DNA from: FEN-1279 sp964501535
Lineage (GTDB): Bacteria > Bacteroidota > Ignavibacteria > Tepidaquicellales > Tepidaquicellaceae
NCBI GenBank assembly: GCA_964501535.1
Contig: CAZCSV010000009.1
Coordinates: 1 to 64,000, forward strand
Direction: 5' to 3'
Length of the DNA: 64,000 nt
The position numbers and the translations under genes are program-made. Under the pieces are notes generated by a model, which made no database searches, was not told where the DNA came from, and saw nothing but the letters and a program-made list of their open reading frames with translations. Of this stretch, positions 25,663-34,363 are shown piece after piece; positions within the stretch are counted from its first letter, which is position 1, and every line of letters starts with the position of its first letter.

Positions 25663-26661
25663 ATGCAAAAAGTATTAACATTCATAATTATCGTTTTTAT
25701 TTCTGTTTATTTGTTCAATGGATGTAAAAGCAACACAGATAAAGGTAATACTGAAAAAAACACTACACAGGAAACAAATAAGTATACTTCGGAAAACAAA
25801 AAAACTAATAAGGATTTTTCCGGAAACTACGTTTCCGAAGGATATGATAAGCGAGGCGAAGGATACGACTGGGTTTCGGTTTCAGTAAAAAATATTAATG
25901 AAAATGAAATTTCAGTCTCTGTCCGTTCCAGAGCAGACCAGAAGAAACCGACATGCACATTTGACACAAAAGCAAAAAAAGTTAACGACAGTACTTACAG
26001 CACCGTAGCTGAAGGAAAAAATGTTATCATAAAATTCACGGATAAAAGCATAAAAATTGCAACAGAAAAACCGGAAGACGAATCAGCATTATATTTCTTC
26101 TGCTCCGGTGGTGCAACCGTTGCAGGTACTTATAATAAAATAAACGAATCACTCGACGAAAAGCAAATTGATAAAACAATCTTCACAAAAGTATTGAGAC
26201 TTCAAGGCATAGGTTTTACTGTATCCGCAAAACCAAAAGACGGAAAAGTTGAATTGGAAATTTATCCGTTCGGTCTTAAACTCGATAACCAGACAATAAA
26301 ACAAATAATTGACGGTACCGTGACAGACGCTGAAGTTGAAGACCTGAACGCAGACGGATTTCCTGAAGTAGTGGTTTATATTCAGACTGGTGAAAATAAA
26401 AAGGGCAATGTTTATGCGGCGAGTGTACTGGCAGGAAAAAGCATGGTTCAGATTAGTTTCCCCCAGGTATCCGATAATCCAAAATTAAATAAAGGTTATA
26501 ACGGTTTTGATGAGTTCACTCTGATTGAAAATTATCTTTCCCAGCGTTTCCCCATTTTTGAAAACGGAAACAAAACCGGTAAATTCCGCCAGATTGAGTA
26601 CACTCTTCAAAAAGGTGAAAATATGCCGAAGTTTGTAGCAAAAAATGTAAATGAATTTTAA
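25663..26661 (+). CDS. Lipoprotein with PliI-like (lysozyme inhibitor) C-terminal domain
   Basis: The 332 residues start with a lipoprotein signal (lipobox FNGC, Cys21). Residues about 45-160 are an uncharacterised beta-rich domain with two Cys. Residues about 165-332 resemble the PliI family of periplasmic inhibitors of invertebrate-type lysozyme: LQGIGFTVSA, EIYPFGLKL, DLNADGFPEVVVYIQ, KGYNGFDEF, RQIEYTLQKGE. The inhibitor role is a family inference; the canonical inhibitory loop could not be confirmed by eye. Confidence 0.65.
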   Translation: MQKVLTFIIIVFISVYLFNGCKSNTDKGNTEKNTTQETNKYTSENKKTNKDFSGNYVSEGYDKRGEGYDWVSVSVKNINENEISVSVRSRADQKKPTCTFDTKAKKVNDSTYSTVAEGKNVIIKFTDKSIKIATEKPEDESALYFFCSGGATVAGTYNKINESLDEKQIDKTIFTKVLRLQGIGFTVSAKPKDGKVELEIYPFGLKLDNQTIKQIIDGTVTDAEVEDLNADGFPEVVVYIQTGENKKGNVYAASVLAGKSMVQISFPQVSDNPKLNKGYNGFDEFTLIENYLSQRFPIFENGNKTGKFRQIEYTLQKGENMPKFVAKNVNEF

Positions 26662-26740
26662 AATAAATAATTATTTGCAAATATCTAAAAAATATCTATA
26701 TTGAAATTTGCAAATTAAGGGTTGAAATAAATCAGACGAT

Positions 26741-26947
26741 ATGAAGAAATTAACTAAGATACAAATTGCTACAATAACACTTGTTATTTTGTATTTGATT
26801 TGGGAGGTAGTAGTCCAGATTTGGGAGCAATCTCAGCCTGCTATTGGTCCTGTAATCAGGGCAGATTTGATATTGATTTATCCGGTACTGGCTGTAATGA
26901 TTTTATTATCACTTATCCAGTTTATAATAAAAATGTTGAGAAAATAG
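26741..26947 (+). CDS. Small two-helix membrane protein (68 aa)
   Basis: It has two hydrophobic segments (about 7-28 and 43-63) with a short polar loop containing QIWEQSQP and a basic C-terminus (IKMLRK). I do not recognise the family. The gene starts 79 bases after the PliI-like lipoprotein, and the preceding sequence GGGTTGAAATAAATCAGACG offers no clear ribosome site. Confidence 0.5.
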   Translation: MKKLTKIQIATITLVILYLIWEVVVQIWEQSQPAIGPVIRADLILIYPVLAVMILLSLIQFIIKMLRK

Positions 26948-27065
26948 TTTATTATATAACAGAACATTATTTGAACCAATAAAAATTAAACATTGTTATT
27001 ATAATAGTTTTGTTATTTACATACCCGAAAACGGACTTGTCAACATCAGACTAATGGTAGAAAAA

Positions 27066-27094
27066 AAGCCGAACATTTAAATTCGGCTTTTAGG
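27066..27094 (-). terminator. Terminator of the DUF4397 lipoprotein gene
   Basis: Arms AAAGCCGAA and TTCGGCTTT pair across 8 bases, with A and T runs outside. It can serve transcripts from both sides. Confidence 0.7.
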
Positions 27095-27138
27095 AATTTT
27101 GTTTTTAAAACTTTTTTTCTTAATAATCTTTGTTAAGA

Positions 27139-27846
27139 TTATTTATTTACGATTATTTTTGCGTCAAGTGCTTGTGTTCCTGAGCCACCAACAAATCCTG
27201 ATGCAAACACAGTATATATTTTCCCGTTTTCAAGTATAACTCCGGGTTTACTGAGAACTACGGTTGTTGTACCCGCAAGTCTGACTTCCAGATTATAGGT
27301 CCCTGCATCCACAGGTGTAAATGCCATTTCAGTGCCGGTAACAGTTTTGTTGAAAGTTCTGTTTGAAAACAGCACCGGTCCTCCTGTAACCGCTACATCA
27401 ACCGCAGGTGCATTTGGAGAAAAGTGAAAGAATCTGATGTGTGATTTTCCCGAAGCCGGAGTTGTCAAATTATCTGTAACAACAACGGGGCTTAATTTCG
27501 AAACACTGTCTACTGCAAAAACAGAATAATTCATATCCTTATCAAAAGGAACATCTGCATTAATAACGGTTGTTGATGTACCCGTTACATTTACCTTAAT
27601 GTTTCTGGTTCCAGAATTCACACTTAGATATGCCGTACTGTTTGGGAATGTAAGATTAGTTCCTGCAACTGTTCCATCCACAAGCAAATCGACGCCGGGT
27701 GCATCCGGTGAAGCATGTGTAACCATCACGTTAGCTTTCGAAACGGTCGTAGTATTAGTAGGGTTTGAATCTTCAGAACAACCCATAATCATTGTTGCAA
27801 TTGCGATTAAAAAAGCTGAAGCTACTATATTTTTTATTTTTACCAT
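27139..27846 (-). CDS. DUF4397-domain lipoprotein
   Basis: The 235 residues begin with a lipoprotein signal peptide (lipobox MGC, Cys23). Two DUF4397-like beta domains follow, marked by HASPDAPGVDLLVDG (about 44-58) and FSPNAPAVDVAVTGG (about 140-154). The family is widespread in secreted proteins of unknown function. The gene is divergent from the CarH-like regulator and shares its operator-rich intergenic region, so it may be under the same light/B12 control. Confidence 0.8.
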   Translation of the reverse strand: MVKIKNIVASAFLIAIATMIMGCSEDSNPTNTTTVSKANVMVTHASPDAPGVDLLVDGTVAGTNLTFPNSTAYLSVNSGTRNIKVNVTGTSTTVINADVPFDKDMNYSVFAVDSVSKLSPVVVTDNLTTPASGKSHIRFFHFSPNAPAVDVAVTGGPVLFSNRTFNKTVTGTEMAFTPVDAGTYNLEVRLAGTTTVVLSKPGVILENGKIYTVFASGFVGGSGTQALDAKIIVNK

Positions 27847-27927
27847 TTTTTTTATCTCCTTTAGTTTTAATTTAAGTTTTAATTTATGGTTTAAAAGGTA
27901 TAACCGAATTATTAAATATTAAGTTCC

Positions 27928-28027
27928 CGTTATAAACGTTATGAACGTTTTAAACGAAATAGTTTTATAAACAAGTAAACCCTCCTAAGTTAATCAGGAA
28001 CGTTTATAACGTGCAAAACGTTTATAG
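27928..28027. promoter_or_regulatory. Two arrays of three 9-bp repeats, probable CarH operators
   Basis: 27928-27956 holds CGTTATAAA, CGTTATGAA and CGTTTTAAA in tandem. 28001-28027 holds CGTTTATAA, CGTGCAAAA and CGTTTATAG. Adjacent units create overlapping CGTT-N3-AACG palindromes. CarH tetramers are known to bind tandem direct repeats with several DNA-binding domains, so three units per array fit. The arrays sit between the divergent DUF4397 and carH genes. Confidence 0.65.
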
Positions 28028-28031
28028 TAGT

Positions 28032-28898
28032 ATGGATAATACATTCTCTTCAAAGCAGGTTGCCAAATTACTCGGCGTAAATGAATCATCGGTTAAAAGA
28101 TGGGCAGACAGCGGTATGCTTGGTTGCTATAAGACACCCGGCGGACACAGGAAATTCAAGAAAAGCGACATAATGTTGTTCAGTGTAAAATATTCGTATG
28201 AACTTAAACGCAATACTCTTTTCGATCAATACACTGATACTCCTGGGGAACAAACCTTTGATTTGGGTAAAATAAATGCTGTATTTTTAAAGAAACTTAT
28301 TACGTGCAGCGAAGAAGAAATACTCGATTACATTTATTCTTTGCACATTACAGGACTGAGTATAACGGAATTTTATGACAATGTTTTAGGAAAAACCATG
28401 GTGATGGTTGGTGAGATGTGGAAGAAAAAGAAAATAACTATAGAGCAGGAGCATATTTTAACCAGTAAAATGACAAAGGCACTTATAAAGCTGCACGGGA
28501 AACTTGAGTCGAAACTAAAGAACGGACTGACGGCATTCTGCGGGTGTCTTGAAAAAGAGTTTCACGAATTACCCCTGCTTAGCGTTAACAATGCACTCCA
28601 ATATAACGGATGGAATACAATTTACGCGGGAGTAAACCTGCCGGTTAAATCGTTTATATCCGGAATCGAGACATACAAACCCGATTTGGTATGCTTATCT
28701 GCAACAATAATAGAGGACAAGTCAATGTTTGAAAAAGAGGTAAAGAAGATTTATGATGCATCGAAGGCTGTGGGTGCATATTTTATAATTGGCGGCTCTG
28801 CTGTTGATAAATTCCTTGCTGCTAAGGGAGTTTGCGATGCTTTGGTAATAAATATTAAAGAATTATTAAGCTATGCTAAAGATAAATTTTCGGTCTGA
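28032..28898 (+). CDS. carH: CarH-like B12-dependent photoreceptor regulator (MerR family)
   Basis: The ATG at 28032 gives 288 residues. A GTG at 28011 would place the start inside the operator array, so it is not preferred. The N-terminus is a MerR-type winged helix (KQVAKLLGVNESSVKRWADS ... PGGHRKFKKSDI). Then come a four-helix bundle and a cobalamin-binding Rossmann domain. The photoreceptor signature W-x9-EH is exact (Trp130, Glu140, His141), and a His at 178 is placed like the lower axial ligand His177 of Thermus CarH. In the family, adenosylcobalamin-bound tetramers repress in the dark and light disassembles them. The carotenoid operon lies just downstream, on the opposite strand. Confidence 0.85.
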   Translation: MDNTFSSKQVAKLLGVNESSVKRWADSGMLGCYKTPGGHRKFKKSDIMLFSVKYSYELKRNTLFDQYTDTPGEQTFDLGKINAVFLKKLITCSEEEILDYIYSLHITGLSITEFYDNVLGKTMVMVGEMWKKKKITIEQEHILTSKMTKALIKLHGKLESKLKNGLTAFCGCLEKEFHELPLLSVNNALQYNGWNTIYAGVNLPVKSFISGIETYKPDLVCLSATIIEDKSMFEKEVKKIYDASKAVGAYFIIGGSAVDKFLAAKGVCDALVINIKELLSYAKDKFSV

Positions 28899-28980
28899 TA
28901 GAGGCTAATATAATTATTGTGCTCGATTAAACATTTTCGGTTAATACTAAACATATCTTGAAAAATTAATACTATATAGT

Positions 28981-29056
28981 TTAACCACCGCTGAGGAAAT
29001 TCTGTTGGGTATGCAATTTTGAAGCATTGTAAATATTAGTGTTTACAGGGTTTTTA
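28981..29056 (+). repeat. Dispersed repeat copy 6 (degenerate)
   Basis: Only the end of the core (TTCTGTTGGGTATGC) and a decayed terminator (GCATTGTAAATATTAGTGTT then TACAGGGTTTTT) remain. Confidence 0.5.
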
Positions 29057-29172
29057 ATATTGTCAATTAAAGGGCTCTTAAAATTACAATTACTTTGATA
29101 CCTTTGGGTATTTATATTTTCGTATTTTTCTTTCTAAAAAATTATCTGCTGATGCAACTCAAATCACTTCAT

Positions 29173-29850
29173 CTATTTAACTGAATATAGTTTCCACCAG
29201 GGCAGGTAAGGAAATTCGTGATGCTCATAGTGATAGCCGAAAAAATAGCAAGTAATCATTGCGATTATATTATTCTTTTTTTGAGTTCTTGCATTATGAG
29301 GCTTCATAATTTGTTCGTGCGGGAGTTTGTGAGGCAAATAAGTACCAAAGAAAAACAGCTGAAATGAACTCAATATGACAGGCAGAACAAAAAAGAACCA
29401 AATTGATAATTCGGTTGTAAACAGTTTCATCAGATTAAAAATCAAAGCCATGAATATAATTTGACCGATTGTCACGTATTTTGAGAAGAAAGAAAAAAAC
29501 CAATAGAAAAAATTCTGTGATTTTATGCAATAATCAGGATCATCAATGCTTCCCGGATTTTCATGGTGTTTCTTGTGGTTGCGGATTAACTTGGAGTAAG
29601 ATAAACCGGCATACAGGAATGTGCAAATCCATCCAACTGCAGAATTTATATTTTTAAATTTGGTAACAGTACCGTGCATTGCATCGTGTGCCGTAATGAA
29701 TAAACCTGTATAAAGGTAAGCCTGTATGATTGTGTGCAAATATAGAAACGGAGATAAAAAGTCCACTTCAACATAAAGTAAAGAATATACCAGATTTGTT
29801 ATCCAGAATAATAGTATCAATATTGCTATAAATATTCCTTTATTTGTCAA
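29173..29850 (-). CDS. crtW: CrtW-type beta-carotene ketolase
   Basis: This 225-residue integral-membrane di-iron oxygenase has the three His clusters of CrtW: HDAMHG (about 54-59), HKKHH (about 91-95) and HYEHHEFP (near 210), plus FFGTYLPH (about 167-174). Such enzymes put a 4-keto group on a beta-ionone ring. Fatty-acid desaturases share the His pattern, but the FGTYLPH box and the context favour CrtW. It is the last gene of the carotenoid operon, 13 bases after the SRPBCC gene. No CrtZ hydroxylase is seen nearby. Confidence 0.75.
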   Translation of the reverse strand: MTNKGIFIAILILLFWITNLVYSLLYVEVDFLSPFLYLHTIIQAYLYTGLFITAHDAMHGTVTKFKNINSAVGWICTFLYAGLSYSKLIRNHKKHHENPGSIDDPDYCIKSQNFFYWFFSFFSKYVTIGQIIFMALIFNLMKLFTTELSIWFFFVLPVILSSFQLFFFGTYLPHKLPHEQIMKPHNARTQKKNNIIAMITCYFFGYHYEHHEFPYLPWWKLYSVK

Positions 29851-29863
29851 AATGGAATTTTTA

Positions 29864-30412
29864 TTATTTCAGTTCCCTTTTGCAATTATTCAAAAATATA
29901 CCTAAATTCTCCGATATTTGTTTTTTCATCTGTTTACTTATAAATTTCTCTCCCAATATCGGAGCAAGAAAGTGCACATCGCTTCCGCTTTCACGTGACA
30001 TTGATATTTTTATGGAAACAGACATTTTTGTTGTGTTATTAACAGCTTCTTTAAGCACAGCATTACATCTGAAATAATCAGGTTTGGGATTTTTGGATTC
30101 ATATACAATATCATTTTCAGAATTTGATTTCTCAACCAATAAAAATGTCATCCTCATTGGTGATGATAAAGGTGCATCAACTTCATATGTCCATTCGCTT
30201 TCCTTTTCTCCTGTTTTCTTTACAGATATAATTCCCGGGAAATTCTTTTTAAAAACAGATATATCCTTCATATATTCCGAAACTTTGCTTATTTCTAAAT
30301 CAAAAACAATAGATTTCTTAACACTGGCTGATACATTGAAACCATCATCAGCAGTTAATTTATAAGAAATAATTAGATTAAATATTATCAATATTAATAG
30401 TTTGTTTTTCAT
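29864..30412 (-). CDS. Secreted SRPBCC/START-like protein in the carotenoid operon
   Basis: The 182 residues begin with a signal peptide (MKNKLLILIIFNLIISYKLTA). The rest looks like an SRPBCC (START/Bet v1-like) hydrophobic-ligand fold: KSIVFDLEISKVSEYMKDIS, then FPGIISVKKTGEKESEWTYE, then SMRMTFLL-type strands and a long C-terminal helix. A periplasmic carrier that binds or moves carotenoid would fit the context, but this is inference; the ligand is unknown. Confidence 0.55.
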   Translation of the reverse strand: MKNKLLILIIFNLIISYKLTADDGFNVSASVKKSIVFDLEISKVSEYMKDISVFKKNFPGIISVKKTGEKESEWTYEVDAPLSSPMRMTFLLVEKSNSENDIVYESKNPKPDYFRCNAVLKEAVNNTTKMSVSIKISMSRESGSDVHFLAPILGEKFISKQMKKQISENLGIFLNNCKRELK

Positions 30413-30501
30413 ATTTTACTGTATTATTTCTAATTAACAACAAATTAATTTCAAGTATTAGTTCCTTGTTAAATGAAATCAAAATTTATACAAATTCAAT
30501 A

Positions 30502-31968
30502 TTATATTCCAATTTTATTTATTATTATATTGCTTGTCAGTTTGCCTGAAAGCAGTACGAGTGGAATTCCTCCGCCGGGGTGAGAACTGCCTCCACAGTA
30601 ATACAATCCTTTATATTTCTTTGATTTATTTCTTTGTCTGAGAAATGCTGCATTCTTTGTATTTGATGAAAACCCATAAATACTGCCTTTATAGCTGCCT
30701 GTCGTAGTTTCTAAATCGAGTGGACTGATAATTTCTTCGCAGGATATAAGGTTTTCAATATTTTTGTTCAATCGCCGGTTTAAAATATCTATAATATTTT
30801 TACGAATTTTGCTTATTTCCGATTGCCAATCCTGACCGGTATTTACAGGTGCATTTACCATCACAAACCAGTTCTCGCAATTTTCCTTAGCATCCGCTTT
30901 ATTGAATTTGGAAGATATATAAATATAAATAGTGATATTGTCAGAAAAAATACCTTCATTGAAAATATAATGAAACTCATTCCTGTAGTTTTCAGCAAAA
31001 ATGATATTATGTGTTTCGAGCTCATTATGTATTCCTTTAATTCCCCAGTAAAAAATAACTGCTGATGAGGATAGAAGGTGAGTATTTACCGGACAGGTTT
31101 TTTCTTCCAGTAAATTGATATTTGTATATATGGAATCTATGTTTGAAATGACTGTATTGTATTCATATGATGCATAATCTGTTTTAATTTCTTTTACCTG
31201 ATTATTCTTTGTAATCAGTTTTTTTACATTTGAATCGAAGTTGAACTTAACGCCCTTTTTTATAGATAATTTCTCCAGGGCTTCTGTAAGTTTTATCATA
31301 CCGCCATCTATGTAATGTCCACCAAGCTCATTTTCCACGTATGCTATTATGTTTAGAGTTGCAGGTGCCAGAAAAGGATTCGAGCCGTTATATGTGGCAT
31401 ATCTGCTGAATAACTGTACAATCTTTTCATCTTTGAAGAAGCTTCTAATTGCTTTCTCCATTGTTCTGAATACATCGATTTTTCTTATCTGGAAGAGAGA
31501 TTTTATTGAAGATTTTTTAAGATAAGTTTTTATCGAATGTATGTTTCCGAATAAAAATATATCTGATGTCAGTTCGTATATATTGCGGGAATAATTCAGG
31601 AATCGGTAAAAGTTATATTTATTGTCTTTGGTTTTTCTTTCGATTTCATCTGCAAACTCATCTTTATTCCTGTAAGCATTAATAATCGTGCCGTTCGGGA
31701 AAAAATATTTGCATGTTATATCAAGCTCTTTAATTTCTAAATAATCATTTATATCAACACTGACTGATTCGAACAATTCCCTGATTACGAATGGCATTGT
31801 AATCAGGGAAGGACCCGCGTCAAATCTGAATCCGCCGTTTAGTAATGAATGGGCTTTCCCGCCTGTGAATTTGTTTTTTTCAAAAATTTCAACATCATTG
31901 CCTTTGTGTGCCAGTCTGATTGCCGCACTCATTCCTCCAAGTCCCGCACCTAATACGGCAATTTTCAT
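30502..31968 (-). CDS. crtD: CrtD-like carotenoid 3',4'-desaturase (CrtI family)
   Basis: The 488 residues begin with the FAD-binding GxGxxG motif (AVLGAGLGGMSAAIRLA) and contain FDAGPSLITMP (about 50-60) and the C-terminal GGSSHPGGGIPLVLLSGK typical of CrtI-type desaturases. The AGPSLITMP and CKYFFPNGT stretches are nearer to CrtD (acting on 1'-hydroxylated carotenoids) than to phytoene desaturase, and a separate CrtI is present at 34364. It overlaps the SDR gene by 4 bases. The assignment CrtD versus a second CrtI is moderately sure. Confidence 0.7.
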   Translation of the reverse strand: MKIAVLGAGLGGMSAAIRLAHKGNDVEIFEKNKFTGGKAHSLLNGGFRFDAGPSLITMPFVIRELFESVSVDINDYLEIKELDITCKYFFPNGTIINAYRNKDEFADEIERKTKDNKYNFYRFLNYSRNIYELTSDIFLFGNIHSIKTYLKKSSIKSLFQIRKIDVFRTMEKAIRSFFKDEKIVQLFSRYATYNGSNPFLAPATLNIIAYVENELGGHYIDGGMIKLTEALEKLSIKKGVKFNFDSNVKKLITKNNQVKEIKTDYASYEYNTVISNIDSIYTNINLLEEKTCPVNTHLLSSSAVIFYWGIKGIHNELETHNIIFAENYRNEFHYIFNEGIFSDNITIYIYISSKFNKADAKENCENWFVMVNAPVNTGQDWQSEISKIRKNIIDILNRRLNKNIENLISCEEIISPLDLETTTGSYKGSIYGFSSNTKNAAFLRQRNKSKKYKGLYYCGGSSHPGGGIPLVLLSGKLTSNIIINKIGI

Positions 31969-33419
31969 TTGTTGTTTTTCTTTATTTTATAATTTATGAT
32001 TCCGTAAGCCATATTTTTAAAAATAAAAATATGAACGGGATATAAAATATACCAATAAAGCCTGCCTGAAATACCCTTTGGTCTGAACGTTGCTTCCTGC
32101 CTGAAAAGATTTTTATTGTTTTTGTTTATTATTTCAAATTCAAGCCATGCTTCTCCGGGAAGCTTCATCTCTGCATATAAAAGTAAATATCCCTTTTCTT
32201 TATCTGAAATCAGAACCCGCCAGAAATCAAGAGCATCACCCGAGTCCAATTCTGATGGATGCCTTCTACCTCTTCTTAAACCTACTCCTCCGAATATTTT
32301 GTCAATGAATCCGCGTATTCTCCAAGCAATGTCCATATAATACCAGCCTCTGTTACCGCCAATATGCCATAGATTATCTTTAACATCTTCAATAGGTTCA
32401 TTAAACTCAATCAGCTTTTTGTCTTTAAAACATCCGAATGACGGAACGTTTATTCTGCTGGTATAATCATTCCGAATTTTCCCGCTTACAAGAGAATCTG
32501 TCCAGCTTGACAGAACATCTTCGTATTCGATTTTTTCAAATGCATTTCTTACTGCCTCCTCATAACTTATTGGCTCTCCCGGAACAATTTTTAATATTTT
32601 ATTATTCCTGCATATAACTTCATTTTTCATGCTGGATACAAGATTTTTTGCAAGTGCATAAGAAGTTGATGTAACAAAATAAAGCCAGTAGGAAGATAAA
32701 CGGGGAGAAAGCACGGGAACACTTATCAAAATTCTTTTCAGCTTTCTTATACGTGCAAAGATAAGCATCATTTCCTTATAGGTTAAAATATCTTTTCCGC
32801 CTATATCAAATGTTTTATTGGATGCTTCTTGTCTGTTCAAAACCCCTAAAAGATATCTAATTACGTCTCTTATACCAATTGGCTGACATTTTACATTTAC
32901 CCATTTTGGAGTTATCATCAAGGGTAGTTTTTCAACAAGATCCCGTATAATTTCAAACGAAGCACTGCCGGAACCTATAATAATTGCTGACCGCAAAACA
33001 GTAACGGGAATTGTTGACTCCCGTAAAAGATTTTCCACATTCAGTCGTGAGGATAAATGATTTGATAAGTTATCGGAGTTGCTAATTCCGCTGAGATAAA
33101 TAATTTGTTTTGCCTTTGTTGTTTCTAAAGATTTAATGAAATTTTCAGCACTTTTCTGCTCGTCATTGTAAAAACTTTTCGATGTAGACATTGAATGTAT
33201 CAGATAATAAGCCGCATCGATATCTTCAGGTAAGTTAATGGTATTATATGCTTGCAGAAGATCTGCTTCTATTATTTCAATGCTTCCTTTTAATTCTACT
33301 GGTACATTAAACCTTTTTTCATCTCTTACAAGACAATATACAAAATGACCCTCTTTAATAAGGGTTGGTAAAAGACGTCTGCCAATATATCCGTTTGCAC
33401 CTGTTAGTAAAATATTCAT
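31965..33419 (-). CDS. NAD(P)-binding SDR with DUF2867 C-terminal domain
   Basis: The 484 residues contain an N-terminal atypical SDR Rossmann domain (LLTGANGYIGRRLLPTLI, about 4-21; later YYLIHSM) up to about residue 290. A DUF2867 domain follows (about 320-475), with FGGVGLRRGRRHPSELDSGD and DFWRVL. Proteins of this architecture are found in many pigmented bacteria. The reaction is unknown. Tight packing between crtB and crtD (gap 11, overlap 4) suggests a role in carotenoid processing. Confidence 0.75.
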   Translation of the reverse strand: MNILLTGANGYIGRRLLPTLIKEGHFVYCLVRDEKRFNVPVELKGSIEIIEADLLQAYNTINLPEDIDAAYYLIHSMSTSKSFYNDEQKSAENFIKSLETTKAKQIIYLSGISNSDNLSNHLSSRLNVENLLRESTIPVTVLRSAIIIGSGSASFEIIRDLVEKLPLMITPKWVNVKCQPIGIRDVIRYLLGVLNRQEASNKTFDIGGKDILTYKEMMLIFARIRKLKRILISVPVLSPRLSSYWLYFVTSTSYALAKNLVSSMKNEVICRNNKILKIVPGEPISYEEAVRNAFEKIEYEDVLSSWTDSLVSGKIRNDYTSRINVPSFGCFKDKKLIEFNEPIEDVKDNLWHIGGNRGWYYMDIAWRIRGFIDKIFGGVGLRRGRRHPSELDSGDALDFWRVLISDKEKGYLLLYAEMKLPGEAWLEFEIINKNNKNLFRQEATFRPKGISGRLYWYILYPVHIFIFKNMAYGIINYKIKKNNK

Positions 33420-33430
33420 TTTATTTTTTA

Positions 33431-34357
33431 TTATGTTAAATAATGCCCCTGCTTAATTTCTTCTTTGAGCCTGGCTAATCTTACCTTTTCAAACGGATTA
33501 AATACATAAGAAGCAATAATCTTTAATTTTTCTAAACTGGTTACATAATTTCTCCGGGAATATATATCGTAATTCTTTTTTTCGATTTTATCAAGTATGG
33601 CAGAATATATTTTCAGCATAATTACAGCAGTAGTTCTGGAACCGTCGTCAGTAAGGTAACTTATCCCATACTCTGCAACACTATACTGGCTCCTTGTATG
33701 CAATATCAGATATTTCATCATCTCTGTGTAATTATCATTAATTACTTTTTCTCTGATATCTTTTTCGTTGTAATTAAATTGCTTCAGTATATCCTGTGGT
33801 ATATATATCCTTCCCAATCTGAAATCCTCGTCTATATCACGTATAATATTTGTTAGCTGCATCGCTTTTCCTAATGTAATTGCGTAGCAATGTGCTGCTG
33901 TATTAGTATAACCAAATACCTCGCACATAATTAATCCGACTGTAGAAGCTACCTTATAACAATATAAATCAAGTTCTTGCACTGTATTATACCTGTTTTT
34001 TTCAATGTCCATCAATACGCCTTCAATTAATTCAAGAAAATACTCCTGGGGAATTTGATACTTCAAAACTGTTTTTGTGAATGCGCAATGCTTGTGGACA
34101 TTTCTGTTTTGATATATGGTACTTAGATCGTTTTTTAATCTGCTAAACTGGTCTGTAATATCTTTTATTGATTTTTTTTCTGCAATATCAATAAGGTTAT
34201 CGGCATACCTGCAAAATGAATAAACTGCATATGCAGCGAGTCTTTTTCCCTTAGGCAGGAGAAATGAAGAAAAATAAAAACTCTTGGCATAAGTTTTAGT
34301 ATACTGCTCACATTCATAAAACGACAAACCGAAGGGATATAAAAAAATGTTTTTCAT
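33431..34357 (-). CDS. crtB: Phytoene synthase
   Basis: The 308 residues match CrtB, which condenses two geranylgeranyl diphosphates to phytoene. The first Asp-rich motif is in YADNLIDIA (about 51-59) and the second is RDIDEDFRLGRIYIPQDIL (about 172-190). The motif YAKSFYFSSFLLP lies near the N-terminus. The usual length is about 300 residues. It follows crtI with a 6-base gap. Confidence 0.9.
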   Translation of the reverse strand: MKNIFLYPFGLSFYECEQYTKTYAKSFYFSSFLLPKGKRLAAYAVYSFCRYADNLIDIAEKKSIKDITDQFSRLKNDLSTIYQNRNVHKHCAFTKTVLKYQIPQEYFLELIEGVLMDIEKNRYNTVQELDLYCYKVASTVGLIMCEVFGYTNTAAHCYAITLGKAMQLTNIIRDIDEDFRLGRIYIPQDILKQFNYNEKDIREKVINDNYTEMMKYLILHTRSQYSVAEYGISYLTDDGSRTTAVIMLKIYSAILDKIEKKNYDIYSRRNYVTSLEKLKIIASYVFNPFEKVRLARLKEEIKQGHYLT

Positions 34358-34363
34358 AAAAGG

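Noticed and set aside
28011..28031. GTG start for the CarH-like protein
   Set aside because: It would lie inside the second 9-bp operator array; the ATG at 28032 begins just before the conserved MerR helix.
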